From NCBI RefSeq assembly GCF_002214805.1, contig NZ_CP019914.1, positions 2,046,001 through 2,110,000 on the forward strand: 64,000 nucleotides of DNA, in the 5' to 3' direction. The notes under the pieces are model-generated. The model ran no database searches and was not told the origin of the DNA. It was given only the letters and a program-made list of their open reading frames with translations. Position 1 is the stretch's first letter; each line of letters begins with the position of its first letter. Made by a program: the position numbers and the translations under genes. Shown here in pieces: positions 25,431-35,170 of the stretch. This DNA comes from Brachyspira hampsonii. Its GTDB lineage: Bacteria; Spirochaetota; Brachyspiria; Brachyspirales; Brachyspiraceae.

Positions 25431-25760
25431 ATGTATCAAGATTTTAATAAAACACATTTACAAAATTTAGGAAATGGACTTAAAAGAAGAATATTAGCAT
25501 ATTCTGATAATATCATGACAGTTTACATGGAATTTGATGAAGGAGCTGAAGCAGAAACTCATTCTCACAATGAACATGAACAAATTACATATATTATAGA
25601 TGGAGAGTTTGAGTTTACAGTTAATGGCGAAGAATATTTATGCAAATCAGGTGATAGTCTGCATTTTGCTAAAAACATGAGTCATGGATGTAAATGCATT
25701 AAGAAAGGAAAACTTTTAGATACTTTTACACCTAAGAGAGATGATTTTTTAAATGGTTAA
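25431..25760 (+). CDS. Small cupin-domain protein
   Basis: This 109-residue single cupin has metal-binding motif 1 as AEAETHSHNEHEQITYIIDGE and motif 2 as SGDSLHFAKNMSHGC. The conserved histidines probably bind a metal. Start: an ATG at 25422 touches the AAAAGG Shine-Dalgarno, so the ATG at 25431, ten bases beyond it, is the better start. The stop overlaps the prmC start by eight bases, so the two are cotranscribed. Substrate or role is unknown; such cupins range from sugar binding to dioxygenase activity. Confidence 0.82.
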   Translation: MYQDFNKTHLQNLGNGLKRRILAYSDNIMTVYMEFDEGAEAETHSHNEHEQITYIIDGEFEFTVNGEEYLCKSGDSLHFAKNMSHGCKCIKKGKLLDTFTPKRDDFLNG

Positions 25761-26634
25761 TTTAAATATAAATCAAGCAGTAATCAATTATGCTAAACAA
25801 TTAGAAAAAATTAATGATAATTATAAAGTGTCCTACATTGAGGCACAAACTATTATAATGCATTCTTTAAATATAAGTAAAATAAAATTAATATCCGAAG
25901 GGCTTAGAGAATTAACTGAAGAAGAAATAAATATAATAGATAGTTTTATAAAAAGAAGATTAAATTATGAGCCTTTATCATATATTACAAATAAAAAAGA
26001 GTTTTATGGTTTTTGTTTTTATGTTGATAATAATGTGCTTATACCGAGACCCGAAACTGAAGAGCTTATCGACTTTGTATTAGATTATACAAATGATAAG
26101 GATAATATTTCAATATGCGATATTGGTTCAGGAAGCGGGAATATACCCATAACATTAAAAAAATTATTTTTAGAGCAGAATAAAAACATTGATATTACAG
26201 CTATTGAAATAAGTAATGATGCTTTTGAAGTTATAAAGAAAAATACTTTAAATATATTAGGAGATGAAAAAATTATAAATATAATAAATGCAGATGCTTT
26301 AGAGTTTATACCTAAAAATAAATTTGATATAATAGTTTCAAATGCTCCTTATGTAGCTTTAAAAGATAAAGATTCACTTCAAAAAGATTTGGAGTTTGAA
26401 CCTCAAAATGCATTGTATTCCGGATATGATGGGCTTGATTTTTATAAAAGTTTTTTAAGTATTATTGATAGATATTTAAAAGAGAATGGAGCTTTCTTTT
26501 TTGAAATAGGATATGATCAGGGAGAGGCATTGATTAATATATGCAATTCTCTTGATATAAAAAATGTATTGGTAAAAAAAGATTTAAGCGGAAAAGACAG
26601 ATTTCTTGTTTGTTATAATATAAAGAACTCTTAA
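25753..26634 (+). CDS. prmC: Peptide chain release factor N5-glutamine methyltransferase (PrmC/HemK)
   Basis: The 293 residues have the PrmC layout: an N-terminal helical domain (VSYIEAQTIIMHSLNIS), RRLNYEPLSYITNKKEFYG, LIPRPETEELIDF, the SAM site ICDIGSGSGNIPITL and the Gln-binding motif region near 197. PrmC methylates the GGQ glutamine of RF1 and RF2. The catalytic motif, normally NPPY, reads NAPY here (Asn197-Ala198-Pro199-Tyr200, codons at 26341-26352). The following EPQNALYSGYDGLDFYKSF is typical. It overlaps the cupin gene by eight bases. Confidence 0.88.
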   Translation: MVNLNINQAVINYAKQLEKINDNYKVSYIEAQTIIMHSLNISKIKLISEGLRELTEEEINIIDSFIKRRLNYEPLSYITNKKEFYGFCFYVDNNVLIPRPETEELIDFVLDYTNDKDNISICDIGSGSGNIPITLKKLFLEQNKNIDITAIEISNDAFEVIKKNTLNILGDEKIINIINADALEFIPKNKFDIIVSNAPYVALKDKDSLQKDLEFEPQNALYSGYDGLDFYKSFLSIIDRYLKENGAFFFEIGYDQGEALINICNSLDIKNVLVKKDLSGKDRFLVCYNIKNS

Positions 26635-26656
26635 TTTAAGTTTTAAGGAGAAGAAT

Positions 26657-27067
26657 ATGCAGTATGTTAAATTTGGAAGCAGGAGAGGCGAGCATGGGGA
26701 TATTAAACTTTTGGATATATTTTATAGACATAATATTGTATTTGCTGAAGTGAAAGCTGGGGCAGAAAAAGTAAAAGAGAAAAAGTTTTTAAAAGGTACT
26801 AAGATAATGATAGCAGATGGTTTAACTGCTGTTGCCGTTGCTGAGGCTTTAACTGATTCTGATTCTCTTGATAATTTTAATATTAAATTCAATAAAAATG
26901 AAATTGAGAGAGTTAATATTTCTGATTGGGTAATAGCTGCTAAAGTTAAAATATATAAATTAAAAGAAGAAGATTATTTTCCAACTACAATAGGTAAATT
27001 CTATCATATAAAAAATAAAGAAAAAATTAAATTAATAGATGAATTATTAGAAAAATATTCAAATTAA
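26657..27067 (+). CDS. Conserved hypothetical protein
   Basis: This 136-residue protein has no membrane segment or signal peptide, and I recognise no family. The N-terminus (YVKFGSRRGEHGDIKLLDIFY) is mixed charge. The middle ADGLTAVAVAEALTDS is a short helical stretch and the C-terminus is lysine rich. AAGGAG is well placed before the ATG, and codon use matches its neighbours, so it is a real gene. It lies 22 bp behind prmC and is probably in the cupin-prmC transcript. Confidence 0.7.
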   Translation: MQYVKFGSRRGEHGDIKLLDIFYRHNIVFAEVKAGAEKVKEKKFLKGTKIMIADGLTAVAVAEALTDSDSLDNFNIKFNKNEIERVNISDWVIAAKVKIYKLKEEDYFPTTIGKFYHIKNKEKIKLIDELLEKYSN

Positions 27068-27272
27068 TATTCGCAATATATATTTAATATTAGCTAAAAA
27101 AATAATTTTTAGTTTATTTAATTATTTTTCATCTTCTACAAAACTATATAAAAATTAAATTTTTTTAATAAAAATTCAAAAAAATTATATGTATCCATAT
27201 TGTATATAGTATTCAATTAATATAAAATTATACTTCATTTTAAAAAATTTAATTTAAAGGAGTTTACAAAAA

Positions 27273-28988
27273 GTGAACAAAAAAACATTATTACCAATCA
27301 TTTTACTAATTTTATCTTTTATTGTAATCGGTTGCAATGGCAGCAGTAAATATGCTGATACTGTAATAACCGGTACAATATACACATCTGAAACTAATCA
27401 GAAAATAGTAAATGCTATTGCCATTAAAGATGGTGTATATCAATATGTTGGAGATGAAGAAGGAGTAAAAGAGTTTATAGGTGATAATACCGAAGTTATT
27501 AATTTAGAAAGCGGTATGGCAATGCCTAGTTTTTTTGAAGCTCATGCTCACACAGCCAAAGGCGGACTTTTAAGATTATATCAGGTACAGTTATATTCTG
27601 GTAAATCTGTAGATGATTATGCTAATAATATTATGGATTTCTATGAAAAAAATAAGAATGTAACAGTTTTGAGAGGAAGGGGATGGAATAATGGATATGT
27701 TCCAGCAAATGGTCCTACAAAAGATGTTCTTGATAGTATAACAACAGAAATACCTATAGTGATGACTTCGGAAGATGGTCATGCTGTATGGGTTAATTCA
27801 AAGGCTATGGAAGTAGCTGGAGTAGATGCTAATACTTTGGATGTTGAAGGCGGAGTAATAGAAAGAGATCCTGTTACTAAAGAACCTACAGGAACATTCA
27901 GAGAAAAAGCAGCAGATTTAATTACTAAAAAAATTCCAGATTTTGGAGTAGATGAATACAAAAATGCAATACTATCATATCAAGATGAAGTATTGGCGTA
28001 TGGAATCACATCTGTTTTTGAACCGGGTATTAATACAGTTGGACCTTCTGATAACTTTTTTATAGCTTTAAATGAACTTGATAAAAATAATGAATTAAAA
28101 TTAAATTTCTTTGTTGGTTACAGCTTGTATAATACAGATAACTATAAAGAAAAATTTGATAAAATATCTCAGCTTAGAAAAGATGTAAACGGTAATAAAT
28201 TTAAAATGACAACTTTGAAAATATTTGCAGACGGAGTAATAGAGGGTAAAACAGCTTATTTACTTGATGATTATGCATCAGACAGCGGATTTAAAGGTTA
28301 TAAACTTTGGGAGCAAGATTCTTTAAATGATGTATATCTTAATGCTCAAGAGTTAGGTCTTCAAATACATGTTCATTCTATAGGAGATGCAGCTGCAAAA
28401 CAAGTTATATATGCATTTGAGTATTTAAAAGATAGCACAGGAGAAACTAATAAAAGACATGCTATAACTCATTTACAGTTAGTCAGTAAAGATGATATAA
28501 AAAGAATGGGAGAATTAAATATAGTTGCTGTTACAAATCCTTATTGGTTTTTTAAAGAAGATGGATATTATTATGAATTGGAAGTTCCTTATTTAGGAGA
28601 AGAAAGAGCTAGTAAAGAATATCCTATGAAAGACTTATTTGATGCTGGCTGTGTAGTATCACTTGCAAGCGATTATCCGGTAACAATATCTCCAAAACCT
28701 TTAGATGCAATACAGTTTGCTTCTACAAGAATGAATTTAGAAGGCGAGACTGAATCATTGCTTGGGGCAGATCAAATAGTAAGTGTTGAGCAAATGATGG
28801 ACTCTGCAACAATAAATGGTGCTTATCAGAATTTTGCTGAAGATACTTTAGGTTCTATAAAACTAGGAAAGAAAGCAGATTTTATAATATTGGATCAAAA
28901 TATACTTGAGATAGTTCCTACAGATATTACTAAGACTAAGGTGTTAAAAACTTATGCAGATGGAAAATTAGTTTATCAGGCAGAATAA
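27273..28988 (+). CDS. YtcJ-type amidohydrolase, predicted lipoprotein
   Basis: The 571 residues start from GTG with AAGGAG ten bases upstream. A lipoprotein signal ends at FIVIGC. The mature protein is an amidohydrolase of the YtcJ/amidohydrolase-3 type: ADTVITGTIYTSE at the start, metal ligands in FFEAHAHTAKG, DGHAVWVNSKAM, FADGVIEGKTAYLLDDY and LQIHVHSIGDAA, and SDYPV near 465. The end GSIKLGKKADFIILDQNI is typical. The family hydrolyses amide or related bonds of small molecules; the substrate is unknown. As a lipoprotein it acts outside the cytoplasm, unusual for an amidohydrolase. The 205-bp gap before it holds a weak TTGTAT/TATAAA pair. Confidence 0.88.
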   Translation: MNKKTLLPIILLILSFIVIGCNGSSKYADTVITGTIYTSETNQKIVNAIAIKDGVYQYVGDEEGVKEFIGDNTEVINLESGMAMPSFFEAHAHTAKGGLLRLYQVQLYSGKSVDDYANNIMDFYEKNKNVTVLRGRGWNNGYVPANGPTKDVLDSITTEIPIVMTSEDGHAVWVNSKAMEVAGVDANTLDVEGGVIERDPVTKEPTGTFREKAADLITKKIPDFGVDEYKNAILSYQDEVLAYGITSVFEPGINTVGPSDNFFIALNELDKNNELKLNFFVGYSLYNTDNYKEKFDKISQLRKDVNGNKFKMTTLKIFADGVIEGKTAYLLDDYASDSGFKGYKLWEQDSLNDVYLNAQELGLQIHVHSIGDAAAKQVIYAFEYLKDSTGETNKRHAITHLQLVSKDDIKRMGELNIVAVTNPYWFFKEDGYYYELEVPYLGEERASKEYPMKDLFDAGCVVSLASDYPVTISPKPLDAIQFASTRMNLEGETESLLGADQIVSVEQMMDSATINGAYQNFAEDTLGSIKLGKKADFIILDQNILEIVPTDITKTKVLKTYADGKLVYQAE

Positions 28989-29008
28989 TATATTTTAATT
29001 CAATAAAA

Positions 29009-29048
29009 AACCCCGTTTTATTTATTAAAATAATTCGGGGTTATTCTT
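29009..29048 (+). terminator. Terminator of the amidohydrolase gene
   Basis: AACCCCG (29009-29015) pairs with CGGGGTT (29036-29042), with a T-rich tail after it. The 20-base interior is AT rich and partly self-complementary. Confidence 0.75.
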
Positions 29049-29190
29049 TTTTTCATTTTAATTTATCAAATAAACTTACTATACCTCTATAATCAGACCT
29101 ATTATACAAAATATTTCTTAATGTTTATTATATAGATGTACTTTATTTGTTTATTTAGTTATATCATAATGTAGTATTAGAATAAATATC

Positions 29191-29952
29191 TTATAACTCT
29201 TTATAAATAATATCAGAAATAAAATTAAAATATTTATTTGTTATAGATTTTATTCCTTTATTAGCATTAATCTGAGCATAACCATCATATTCTTTTATCA
29301 TTTCTATATCGTTGTTGGAATCGCCTGCAGTTATTATTTTTTCTATATTATTATTTTTATTTAATAGTCTATATACAAAATTAACTCCATTCGCTTTATT
29401 AACTGTATTCTTTACTATATCAATAGTTCTAATATTAGCATAAGCTGTTACTTCGTTAAATTCTTTATTAATAATATTTGCTGTAATTTCAGTAGTTTCA
29501 GCATTAGGAGTCATTTTATTTATTTGTATAATATTTTTGACAGTTTCTATTTTTTCTATATCAATCTTTTTATCAACTCTGAAAGGAAGTATATCATTTC
29601 CATCTTTTGATTTTACAGATATTAAATAATTATCATTTACTATTTCTACTGTACCTGCGAATTTTTCATGCAGAAATCTTATTACCTTATATGACACTTC
29701 ATCATCAAAAGCATCTTTAAATATCATTTCTTTTTTATTATTGAATACTAAAGCTCCGTTATTGGCTATCAAATAATCGAATTCTAATCCATGCCTTTCA
29801 ATATGTTCAAATATAGAAAATTTATTTCTTCCTGTTGCAATAGTAAATATGTTTCCAGCTTCTCTCCATTTTTTTACAGCATCAAAAACACTTTCATCAA
29901 TTTTTTCATAAATATAAATAGTCATATCATAATCGCTAAAAAACAATTTCAT
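29191..29952 (-). CDS. HAD-superfamily (Cof/IIB) phosphatase
   Basis: The 253 residues show HAD motifs: I as FSDYDMTIY (nucleophile Asp7, acid Asp9), II as IATGRNK, a conserved lysine region in KANGVN and IV as ITAGDSNNDIEMI. The cap between about 85 and 180 is the alpha/beta type of the Cof/YbiV group. These are cytoplasmic sugar- or nucleotide-phosphate phosphatases; the exact substrate cannot be told. It follows the LD-carboxypeptidase gene on the same strand with a 42-bp gap. Confidence 0.87.
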   Translation of the reverse strand: MKLFFSDYDMTIYIYEKIDESVFDAVKKWREAGNIFTIATGRNKFSIFEHIERHGLEFDYLIANNGALVFNNKKEMIFKDAFDDEVSYKVIRFLHEKFAGTVEIVNDNYLISVKSKDGNDILPFRVDKKIDIEKIETVKNIIQINKMTPNAETTEITANIINKEFNEVTAYANIRTIDIVKNTVNKANGVNFVYRLLNKNNNIEKIITAGDSNNDIEMIKEYDGYAQINANKGIKSITNKYFNFISDIIYKEL

Positions 29953-29994
29953 AATAACTCTCTTATTTCTATTTAAATTTTTTATTGTTCTTTT

Positions 29995-30951
29995 TTAAAT
30001 CAACACATTTTCTAATGTTTCAAAACTTTTATTTTCAGCATCAATTTTTACCATAGCACCATGTGCAATAGTGAGTTTAGTTTTGCCATGTCCGCATTTT
30101 ACATTTGTAAGTACAGGTATATTTAAATTGCTGAATCTTTCTATTATGGTTTCTTTGGTAGTTATAAATCCTGTTTCTTTTTCTCCTTCAAGCAAATCGC
30201 AGTTTTCAAAATCCCCAACTACAATTCCTTTTATAGATTTGCCTATTTCTTTTGAATTAAATATAGTAGAGATAATCCTATCAATCTTATAAGGTTTTTC
30301 ATCTACTTCTTCTATATATAAAATATAATCTTTATTTAATTTCGGAAAATACTCTGTGCCGAAACTAGACATCATTACAATGAAGTTTCCTCCTATTAAT
30401 ATTCCTTCTGCTTTTCCATCATTTCCATAGGATATGCTTTCAAACTCTGAGCCGTCAGGATTTTTATAAATTATTTTTTCTTTACTTTCTAAAACATCAA
30501 ACATATTATTCAATGAGGCTTCATCAAATGATTTTCCTTTTATCATATCTATGCTTACCATTGGCGCATGAAAAGTAATGAGTTTTGTTTTTTCATAAAA
30601 AGCCAAATGAAAAGAAGTTATATCACTGTAGCCTGCAAATATTTTATTATTACTTTTTATAACATCGTAATTTAATTTATCGAGTATTCTAACTGCACCG
30701 TAGCCGCCTCTTGAACATATTATTGCATCAACTTTATCGTCTTTAAAGAAATTATTTAAATCTTCAGCCCTTGCCTCATCATTTCCGCCGTATCCATTAT
30801 AATTATCAAATACATGTTTTGATAATTTTATCTTGTATCCTCTGCTTTCTAAATATTCTATTCCTTCATACAGTTTATCTTTCGGACATGCACTTGATGG
30901 TGTTATTATTCCTATAGTATTTCCTTTTTCTAATTTTTTGGGCTTTATCAT
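29995..30951 (-). CDS. LD-carboxypeptidase (peptidase family S66)
   Basis: This 318-residue protein matches the LdcA/MccF family: IGIITPSSACPKDKL at the N-terminus, ICSRGGYGAVRIL, the nucleophile Ser in FAGYSDITSFHLAF near 115, FHAPM and the C-terminal His in CGHGKTKLTIAHGA. S66 enzymes cleave L-D peptide bonds of recycled muropeptides in the cytoplasm or, in the MccF branch, peptide-nucleotide antibiotics. No signal peptide is seen. Its Shine-Dalgarno AGGAG lies inside the end of the yjbQ gene, so the two are coupled. Confidence 0.9.
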   Translation of the reverse strand: MIKPKKLEKGNTIGIITPSSACPKDKLYEGIEYLESRGYKIKLSKHVFDNYNGYGGNDEARAEDLNNFFKDDKVDAIICSRGGYGAVRILDKLNYDVIKSNNKIFAGYSDITSFHLAFYEKTKLITFHAPMVSIDMIKGKSFDEASLNNMFDVLESKEKIIYKNPDGSEFESISYGNDGKAEGILIGGNFIVMMSSFGTEYFPKLNKDYILYIEEVDEKPYKIDRIISTIFNSKEIGKSIKGIVVGDFENCDLLEGEKETGFITTKETIIERFSNLNIPVLTNVKCGHGKTKLTIAHGAMVKIDAENKSFETLENVLI

Positions 30952-30960
30952 AAAGTTAAT

Positions 30961-31377
30961 TTATTCTCCTATAATTTTTATCAATACTCTTTTCACTCTT
31001 TTTCCGTCATATTCTCCGTAGAAAATCTGCTCCCAAGTTCCGAAATCAAGTTTGCCGTCTGTAATAGCCACTACAACTTCTCTTCCCATTAATTGTCTTT
31101 TCATATGAGCATCTGCATTATCTTCATATCCATTATGATTATATTGACTATGAGGTTTTTCCGGAGCTAATTTTTCTAGCCATACTTCAAAATCCTGATG
31201 AAGTCCGCTTTCATCATCATTTATAAATACGCTTGCTGTTATATTCATAGCATTGCATAAAACAAGTCCTTCTTTAATACCGCTTTCATTTAGGCATTTC
31301 TGAACTTCTGGGGTAATATTTATGTATCCTCTTCTTTTTGGATAATTTATTTCTAAAACTTTTCTGTAAGATTTCAT
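30961..31377 (-). CDS. YjbQ/UPF0047 family protein
   Basis: I start this at ATG 31377, giving 138 residues, the usual family length. An upstream extension of 39 residues is hydrophobic and not part of the family, and GGAG precedes 31377. Family motifs: [34 protein letters not shown], the H-rich metal site [23 protein letters not shown] and [16 protein letters not shown]. Members complement thiamin-phosphate synthase weakly, but the true function is not settled. It is the first gene of the yjbQ-ldcA-HAD cluster. Confidence 0.9.
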   Translation of the reverse strand: MKSYRKVLEINYPKRRGYINITPEVQKCLNESGIKEGLVLCNAMNITASVFINDDESGLHQDFEVWLEKLAPEKPHSQYNHNGYEDNADAHMKRQLMGREVVVAITDGKLDFGTWEQIFYGEYDGKRVKRVLIKIIGE

Positions 31378-31547
31378 AGTGATTTTCTCCATTAGATTAA
31401 TATTTATACTATAATATAATAAAACTTTGATATTGACAAGTGAAACATTATGCATAATAAAAATATTTAATATAACTATAAAAAAATAGTTCATATTTAA
31501 AATGATACCATTGTTTTTTTATTGTAATTTTTGCGGCATTATTTTCA

Positions 31548-31811
31548 CGCACGGTGAGCAAAGCTAAAAATATAAATTTAATTATCAATTCAATTTGAAT
31601 TATATATAAAAATGCATTCACCGTGCGGTATATGTGTTATAAATTTAAATAAATCTTGTGCGGGCATGCTTTTATAATTTAAGCTTTTAATATAAATAAA
31701 ATTTTTGATTGTATTAAAGCTATAAATTCTAAAGGGTGGGGTTAAAAATAAATCAAAAAAGTAAAATTTTATTTTAGATTATATTAAAAAAAATTATATC
31801 AGCTTTTTTAA
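31548..31811 (+). repeat. Palindromic intergenic element, copy A (3' half plus tail)
   Basis: CGCACGGTGA (31548-31557) and TCACCGTGCG (31618-31627) form a perfect 10-bp stem. Then follow AAATTTAAATAAATCTTGTGCGGGCATGC and AAAGGGTGGGGT (to 31742), the right arms of the family. The 170 bases to 31811 are about 90% identical to copy C. The left arms are missing. This fills most of the 456-bp gap between yjbQ and the Mrr remnant. Confidence 0.8.
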
Positions 31812-31833
31812 CGAAAACTTGAAAAAATAAAAT

Positions 31834-32173
31834 TCATATTATCACATCGTAAATATTTCTAGTTTCAAGAACTTTTACTCCAACTTCATATTCACGCATA
31901 TATTTAGAAAGTCTGTATCCGTTTATCAGAATTATTTTTACATCTTTTAATTCTTCTACAACCTTCTTAGCCTGAGTAGTATAATCTGAAGCAGTTATAA
32001 AAATTCCTCTGTTTATGCCATTAACATTTTTAAGCCCATGAGCGAATTTTGTTATTTCAGTATCATTAACTTTACTATTTTCTTTATAGCATTTGCATTG
32101 TACACCTATAATGTCAAAACCGAATTTATCCATAGTAAGAGTACCATCAATTCCTCTGTCTCCGCTTCTGCCT
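31834..32173 (-). pseudogene. 3' fragment of an Mrr-like nuclease gene
   Basis: The last 99 residues (MDKFGF...NIYDVII) differ at only five or six positions from the C-terminus of the intact 298-residue Mrr-like protein at 40866-41762. Homology runs upstream through GDRGIDGTL and stops abruptly near 32173, just after an in-frame TAA. The winged-helix N-terminus and the first part of the nuclease domain are missing. The fragment keeps the aspartate of GDRGIDG and the QCK motif but is unlikely to be functional. It sits 22 bp from palindromic element A, so recombination through these repeats is a plausible origin. Confidence 0.85.
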
Positions 32174-32264
32174 TCTTCTAATTAGTAAGAATAGTTTTTA
32201 TAATATCTAATTTTATACTTCGTCATTATTTTTTATTGATTTATTTTATAAAACTTTGATAAAC

Positions 32265-32558
32265 TTAAAAATTTAAGTTTATATCAATTATATTTTCAGT
32301 TTTAAAAACTATCTTATCGCCGCATTTTACACTTTTCAAACAATAAGGATCATTGTCTAATATACCTGTAAAATTATCACCATTTATATTTGTAATTTTT
32401 ACCCACATTCTCTCAGGTACAGCATTTTCTTCAGTGAAAATTAATTTAACATAATCATCAGGTTTTAAAGAATTAATTTCTTCTTTAGAAGGAATTTTAA
32501 AAGTGTCCGGATACTCTTTATTTAATTCAAATGCATTTTCTAAATAGTATTTAATCAT
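32265..32558 (-). CDS. DUF2314-like small protein
   Basis: The 97 residues resemble the DUF2314 (YegJ-like) domain: KPDDYVKLIFTEE, VPERMWVKITNINGDNFTGILDNDPY and VKCGDKIVFKTENIIDI match its W-x-x-V, F-x-G-x-L-x-N and G-D-x-V-x-F-x-x-x-x-I-x-D pattern. The function of this family is unknown; it is sometimes found near immunity-type genes. AGGAG precedes the ATG. It is on the same strand as the radical SAM gene, which starts upstream of it, but 32 bp separate them. Confidence 0.65.
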   Translation of the reverse strand: MIKYYLENAFELNKEYPDTFKIPSKEEINSLKPDDYVKLIFTEENAVPERMWVKITNINGDNFTGILDNDPYCLKSVKCGDKIVFKTENIIDINLNF

Positions 32559-32590
32559 AATAAAAAAACTCCTAAAACAATATTTGTTAG

Positions 32591-35002
32591 CTATACAAGT
32601 TCTAATTTTCTAATATTTTTTATATTAATATCATTTTTTGAAAGATAGCTTTTTATGTCACGTATCCTTATAGCTTTTTCGCTGCTCTCTAAAAGTGTTA
32701 TAAGCAAATCATTATCTTTATTTATAATTAAATAATCGCCTTTTCTCTCTTCGCTTGATTTCAAATCTTCTTTGTTTAAAAGTATATCAAAAGCCTTTTT
32801 ATCATCGCTTGTTATAATTTTATAAACTGTATTCTTTGGAAGAGACTGTATATTTTTAGCATTTGTAGGAGTAGAAATGGCACTCATTATTTCTATGCCT
32901 ATATGAGAAAGCAGATTATTAATTTTGTTTTTTAATAACTCTATATCTACTAAATCAGTTAAACTCACTTCCATATACTCTGCCTCACTCTCACATGCAA
33001 AAGGAGTTGGCGGAGTGAATACCACTTTTTCTAATGGGTGAAAACCTTTGCTTAATGATATGCTAGCACCTGCTATTTTTAAAGCACATATCATCACACG
33101 AGATAAATCATGCATTCCTAATAATGAAGATATACCCTCTTTTTTGAACTTCATAAATACTTTATAATTTACAGCAAATATATCTCGTTTTTTTAATGTT
33201 TTTAATTCTTCAACCATTTGAGTGAAGTTTGTATTTAAAACTTCTTTTTTATATTTGTGGCAGTATTTTTTATAGTCTATGCCGCAGTTTTGACAATTAC
33301 CTGTAAAGCAGTAGTCTGTAAACTTACCATTTTGAAATCTCTCATATTCTTTATCAAAAAACTTCTGACTTACAAGAGTATAAATACATTTCCAAGGCAT
33401 ATTTATTTTTCTGCTTAATAATTCTTTTATAGTATATCCGCTTTCTTCTATTACTTCTTTCCAAGCATCATAATTAAAATGTTCTACCCAAGCATCAAAT
33501 CTTACACCTTTTTTATATGCTTTGTAAATAATATCACCTATTTTTTCATCGCCTCTTGATATTATTCCTTCAATTTCTGCCATTCTTGGAGGGTGATATT
33601 TTATAGCAACCTTTGTACCTCTAAAATGATCTCTCACCTTTCCTATATAAGTAATAGCTTCTTCATCAGTAAGCTGATTATTATTTTCTAAAGGCGTATG
33701 AGGCTTTGGTATAAATACATTAATAGCTGCATTGATTTTTACTTTGTTTTTTGACACTTTAATCATCTTTTCAAGTGCTTCTATTATCTCATCGGCTTCT
33801 TTGTCTGGATTATCAGTAAAGCCTATCATAAAATATATCTTTACTATCTTCCAGCCCATTTTCTGAACATCAGCAAGTATATTGTATATGGCCTCTTCAT
33901 CCATTTCTTTATTAATCTTTTCTCTTAATTCATGGCTTCCTACTTCTAATGCAAATGTAAGTCCAGTTTTTCTAAACTGTGCTATTCTATTTGCAGTGTC
34001 TTTATCAAATGAATCTATTCTAAGAGAAGGAAGCGACAAAGAAAATCCCTTATGCTCTCCAAGTGTCTGAAGATATTCTATCAAATCAGCAATATGAGGA
34101 TAATCATCAGCAGAAAGCGAAAATAAATTAAGTGTACTAGCTCCTGTGGCTTCTAATGATTCCATAGATATATCTACAATTTTTTCTATAGTGCGGTTTC
34201 TCACAGGTCTATAAGTAATTCCTGCTAAACAGAATCTGCAGCTATGAGTACAGCCTCTAGCTATTTCAACGGATATTCTGTTTTGTATGCCCTCTACAAG
34301 AGGAACTAAAGGCTTTTTAACATAAGGCATATCATTAATGTTTTCAACAAATATTCTTTTAACATTCTCTCTTGGGTATTTAGGAACATAGGCATACTCA
34401 AGTTTTGAAAGCTCTTTTAATATATCATCTCTTTTAGCACCGTTTTTTTTGAGATTATAAATTATATCAACAAAGTTCTTCATCTCAATATCAAACTCGC
34501 CGAATAAAAACACATCAATAAAATCAGCCAAAGGAAAAGGATTAAATACACTAGGTCCTCCTGCCGCTATTATAGGTACATCTTCTCCTCTATCATATCT
34601 GTGTATAGGTATTTGGCTTAGTTCAAGTACCTGAAGTATATTTGTATATATAAGCTCATACTGCAAAGTAAATCCCAAAACATCAGCGTCTTTTACTCTG
34701 CTGAAAGTCTCCAAAGTATAAAGAGGTATATTTTTCTCTCTTAAAAGTTTTTCAAAGTCTTCAGCAACAGCATATACTCTCTCACATGATGCATACTCAA
34801 TAGAATTGATAACCTCATAAAGTATAGAAAGTCCTAAATTACTTATTGCTATTTCATACATATCCGCAAAGCACATAACAAATTTAAAAGGCATATTTGG
34901 TTTTATTATAGCATTTATCTCACCGCCTAAATATCTAGTTGGTTTTATTATATCATCGCTTTTTACAAGTTCTAATATTTCATTTTTTAAATTTTCGCTC
35001 AT
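32591..35002 (-). CDS. B12-binding-like radical SAM protein with DUF2344 domain
   Basis: The 803 residues combine an N-terminal cobalamin-binding-like region (AAGGPSVFNPFPLADFIDVFLFGEFD), a radical SAM core with RGCTHSCRFC near 253 binding the 4Fe-4S cluster, and a second cysteine group (CFTGNCQNCGIDYKKYC) near 560. The C-terminal DUF2344 domain contains MICALKIAGASISLSKGFHPLEKVVFTPP. This fused form (TIGR03960 plus TIGR03936) occurs in many spirochaetes and Firmicutes, often beside ribosomal protein L21 or Rng genes, and is suspected to modify RNA. The reaction is unknown. The ATG at 35002 is preceded by AGGA. Confidence 0.9.
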   Translation of the reverse strand: MSENLKNEILELVKSDDIIKPTRYLGGEINAIIKPNMPFKFVMCFADMYEIAISNLGLSILYEVINSIEYASCERVYAVAEDFEKLLREKNIPLYTLETFSRVKDADVLGFTLQYELIYTNILQVLELSQIPIHRYDRGEDVPIIAAGGPSVFNPFPLADFIDVFLFGEFDIEMKNFVDIIYNLKKNGAKRDDILKELSKLEYAYVPKYPRENVKRIFVENINDMPYVKKPLVPLVEGIQNRISVEIARGCTHSCRFCLAGITYRPVRNRTIEKIVDISMESLEATGASTLNLFSLSADDYPHIADLIEYLQTLGEHKGFSLSLPSLRIDSFDKDTANRIAQFRKTGLTFALEVGSHELREKINKEMDEEAIYNILADVQKMGWKIVKIYFMIGFTDNPDKEADEIIEALEKMIKVSKNKVKINAAINVFIPKPHTPLENNNQLTDEEAITYIGKVRDHFRGTKVAIKYHPPRMAEIEGIISRGDEKIGDIIYKAYKKGVRFDAWVEHFNYDAWKEVIEESGYTIKELLSRKINMPWKCIYTLVSQKFFDKEYERFQNGKFTDYCFTGNCQNCGIDYKKYCHKYKKEVLNTNFTQMVEELKTLKKRDIFAVNYKVFMKFKKEGISSLLGMHDLSRVMICALKIAGASISLSKGFHPLEKVVFTPPTPFACESEAEYMEVSLTDLVDIELLKNKINNLLSHIGIEIMSAISTPTNAKNIQSLPKNTVYKIITSDDKKAFDILLNKEDLKSSEERKGDYLIINKDNDLLITLLESSEKAIRIRDIKSYLSKNDINIKNIRKLELV

Positions 35003-35119
35003 TTTATTATAATTATCCTAATTATTTTTTTGAATTAGTATTATATAGTAAAGTTTGTCATTATACAAATATAAGTATTGAATTATTCAATTAATTGTTT
35101 TTTAATTAAAATTATAAAA

Positions 35120-35147
35120 AAGAGGTCTGCTAAAAAACAAACCTCTT
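35120..35147 (-). terminator. Terminator of rseP
   Basis: AAGAGGT (35120-35126) and ACCTCTT (35141-35147) form a 7-bp stem that can extend with TG/CA after one mismatch. On the minus strand it is followed by a T run. Confidence 0.75.
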
Positions 35148-35170
35148 ATTATATTTTTATTATCTAAATA

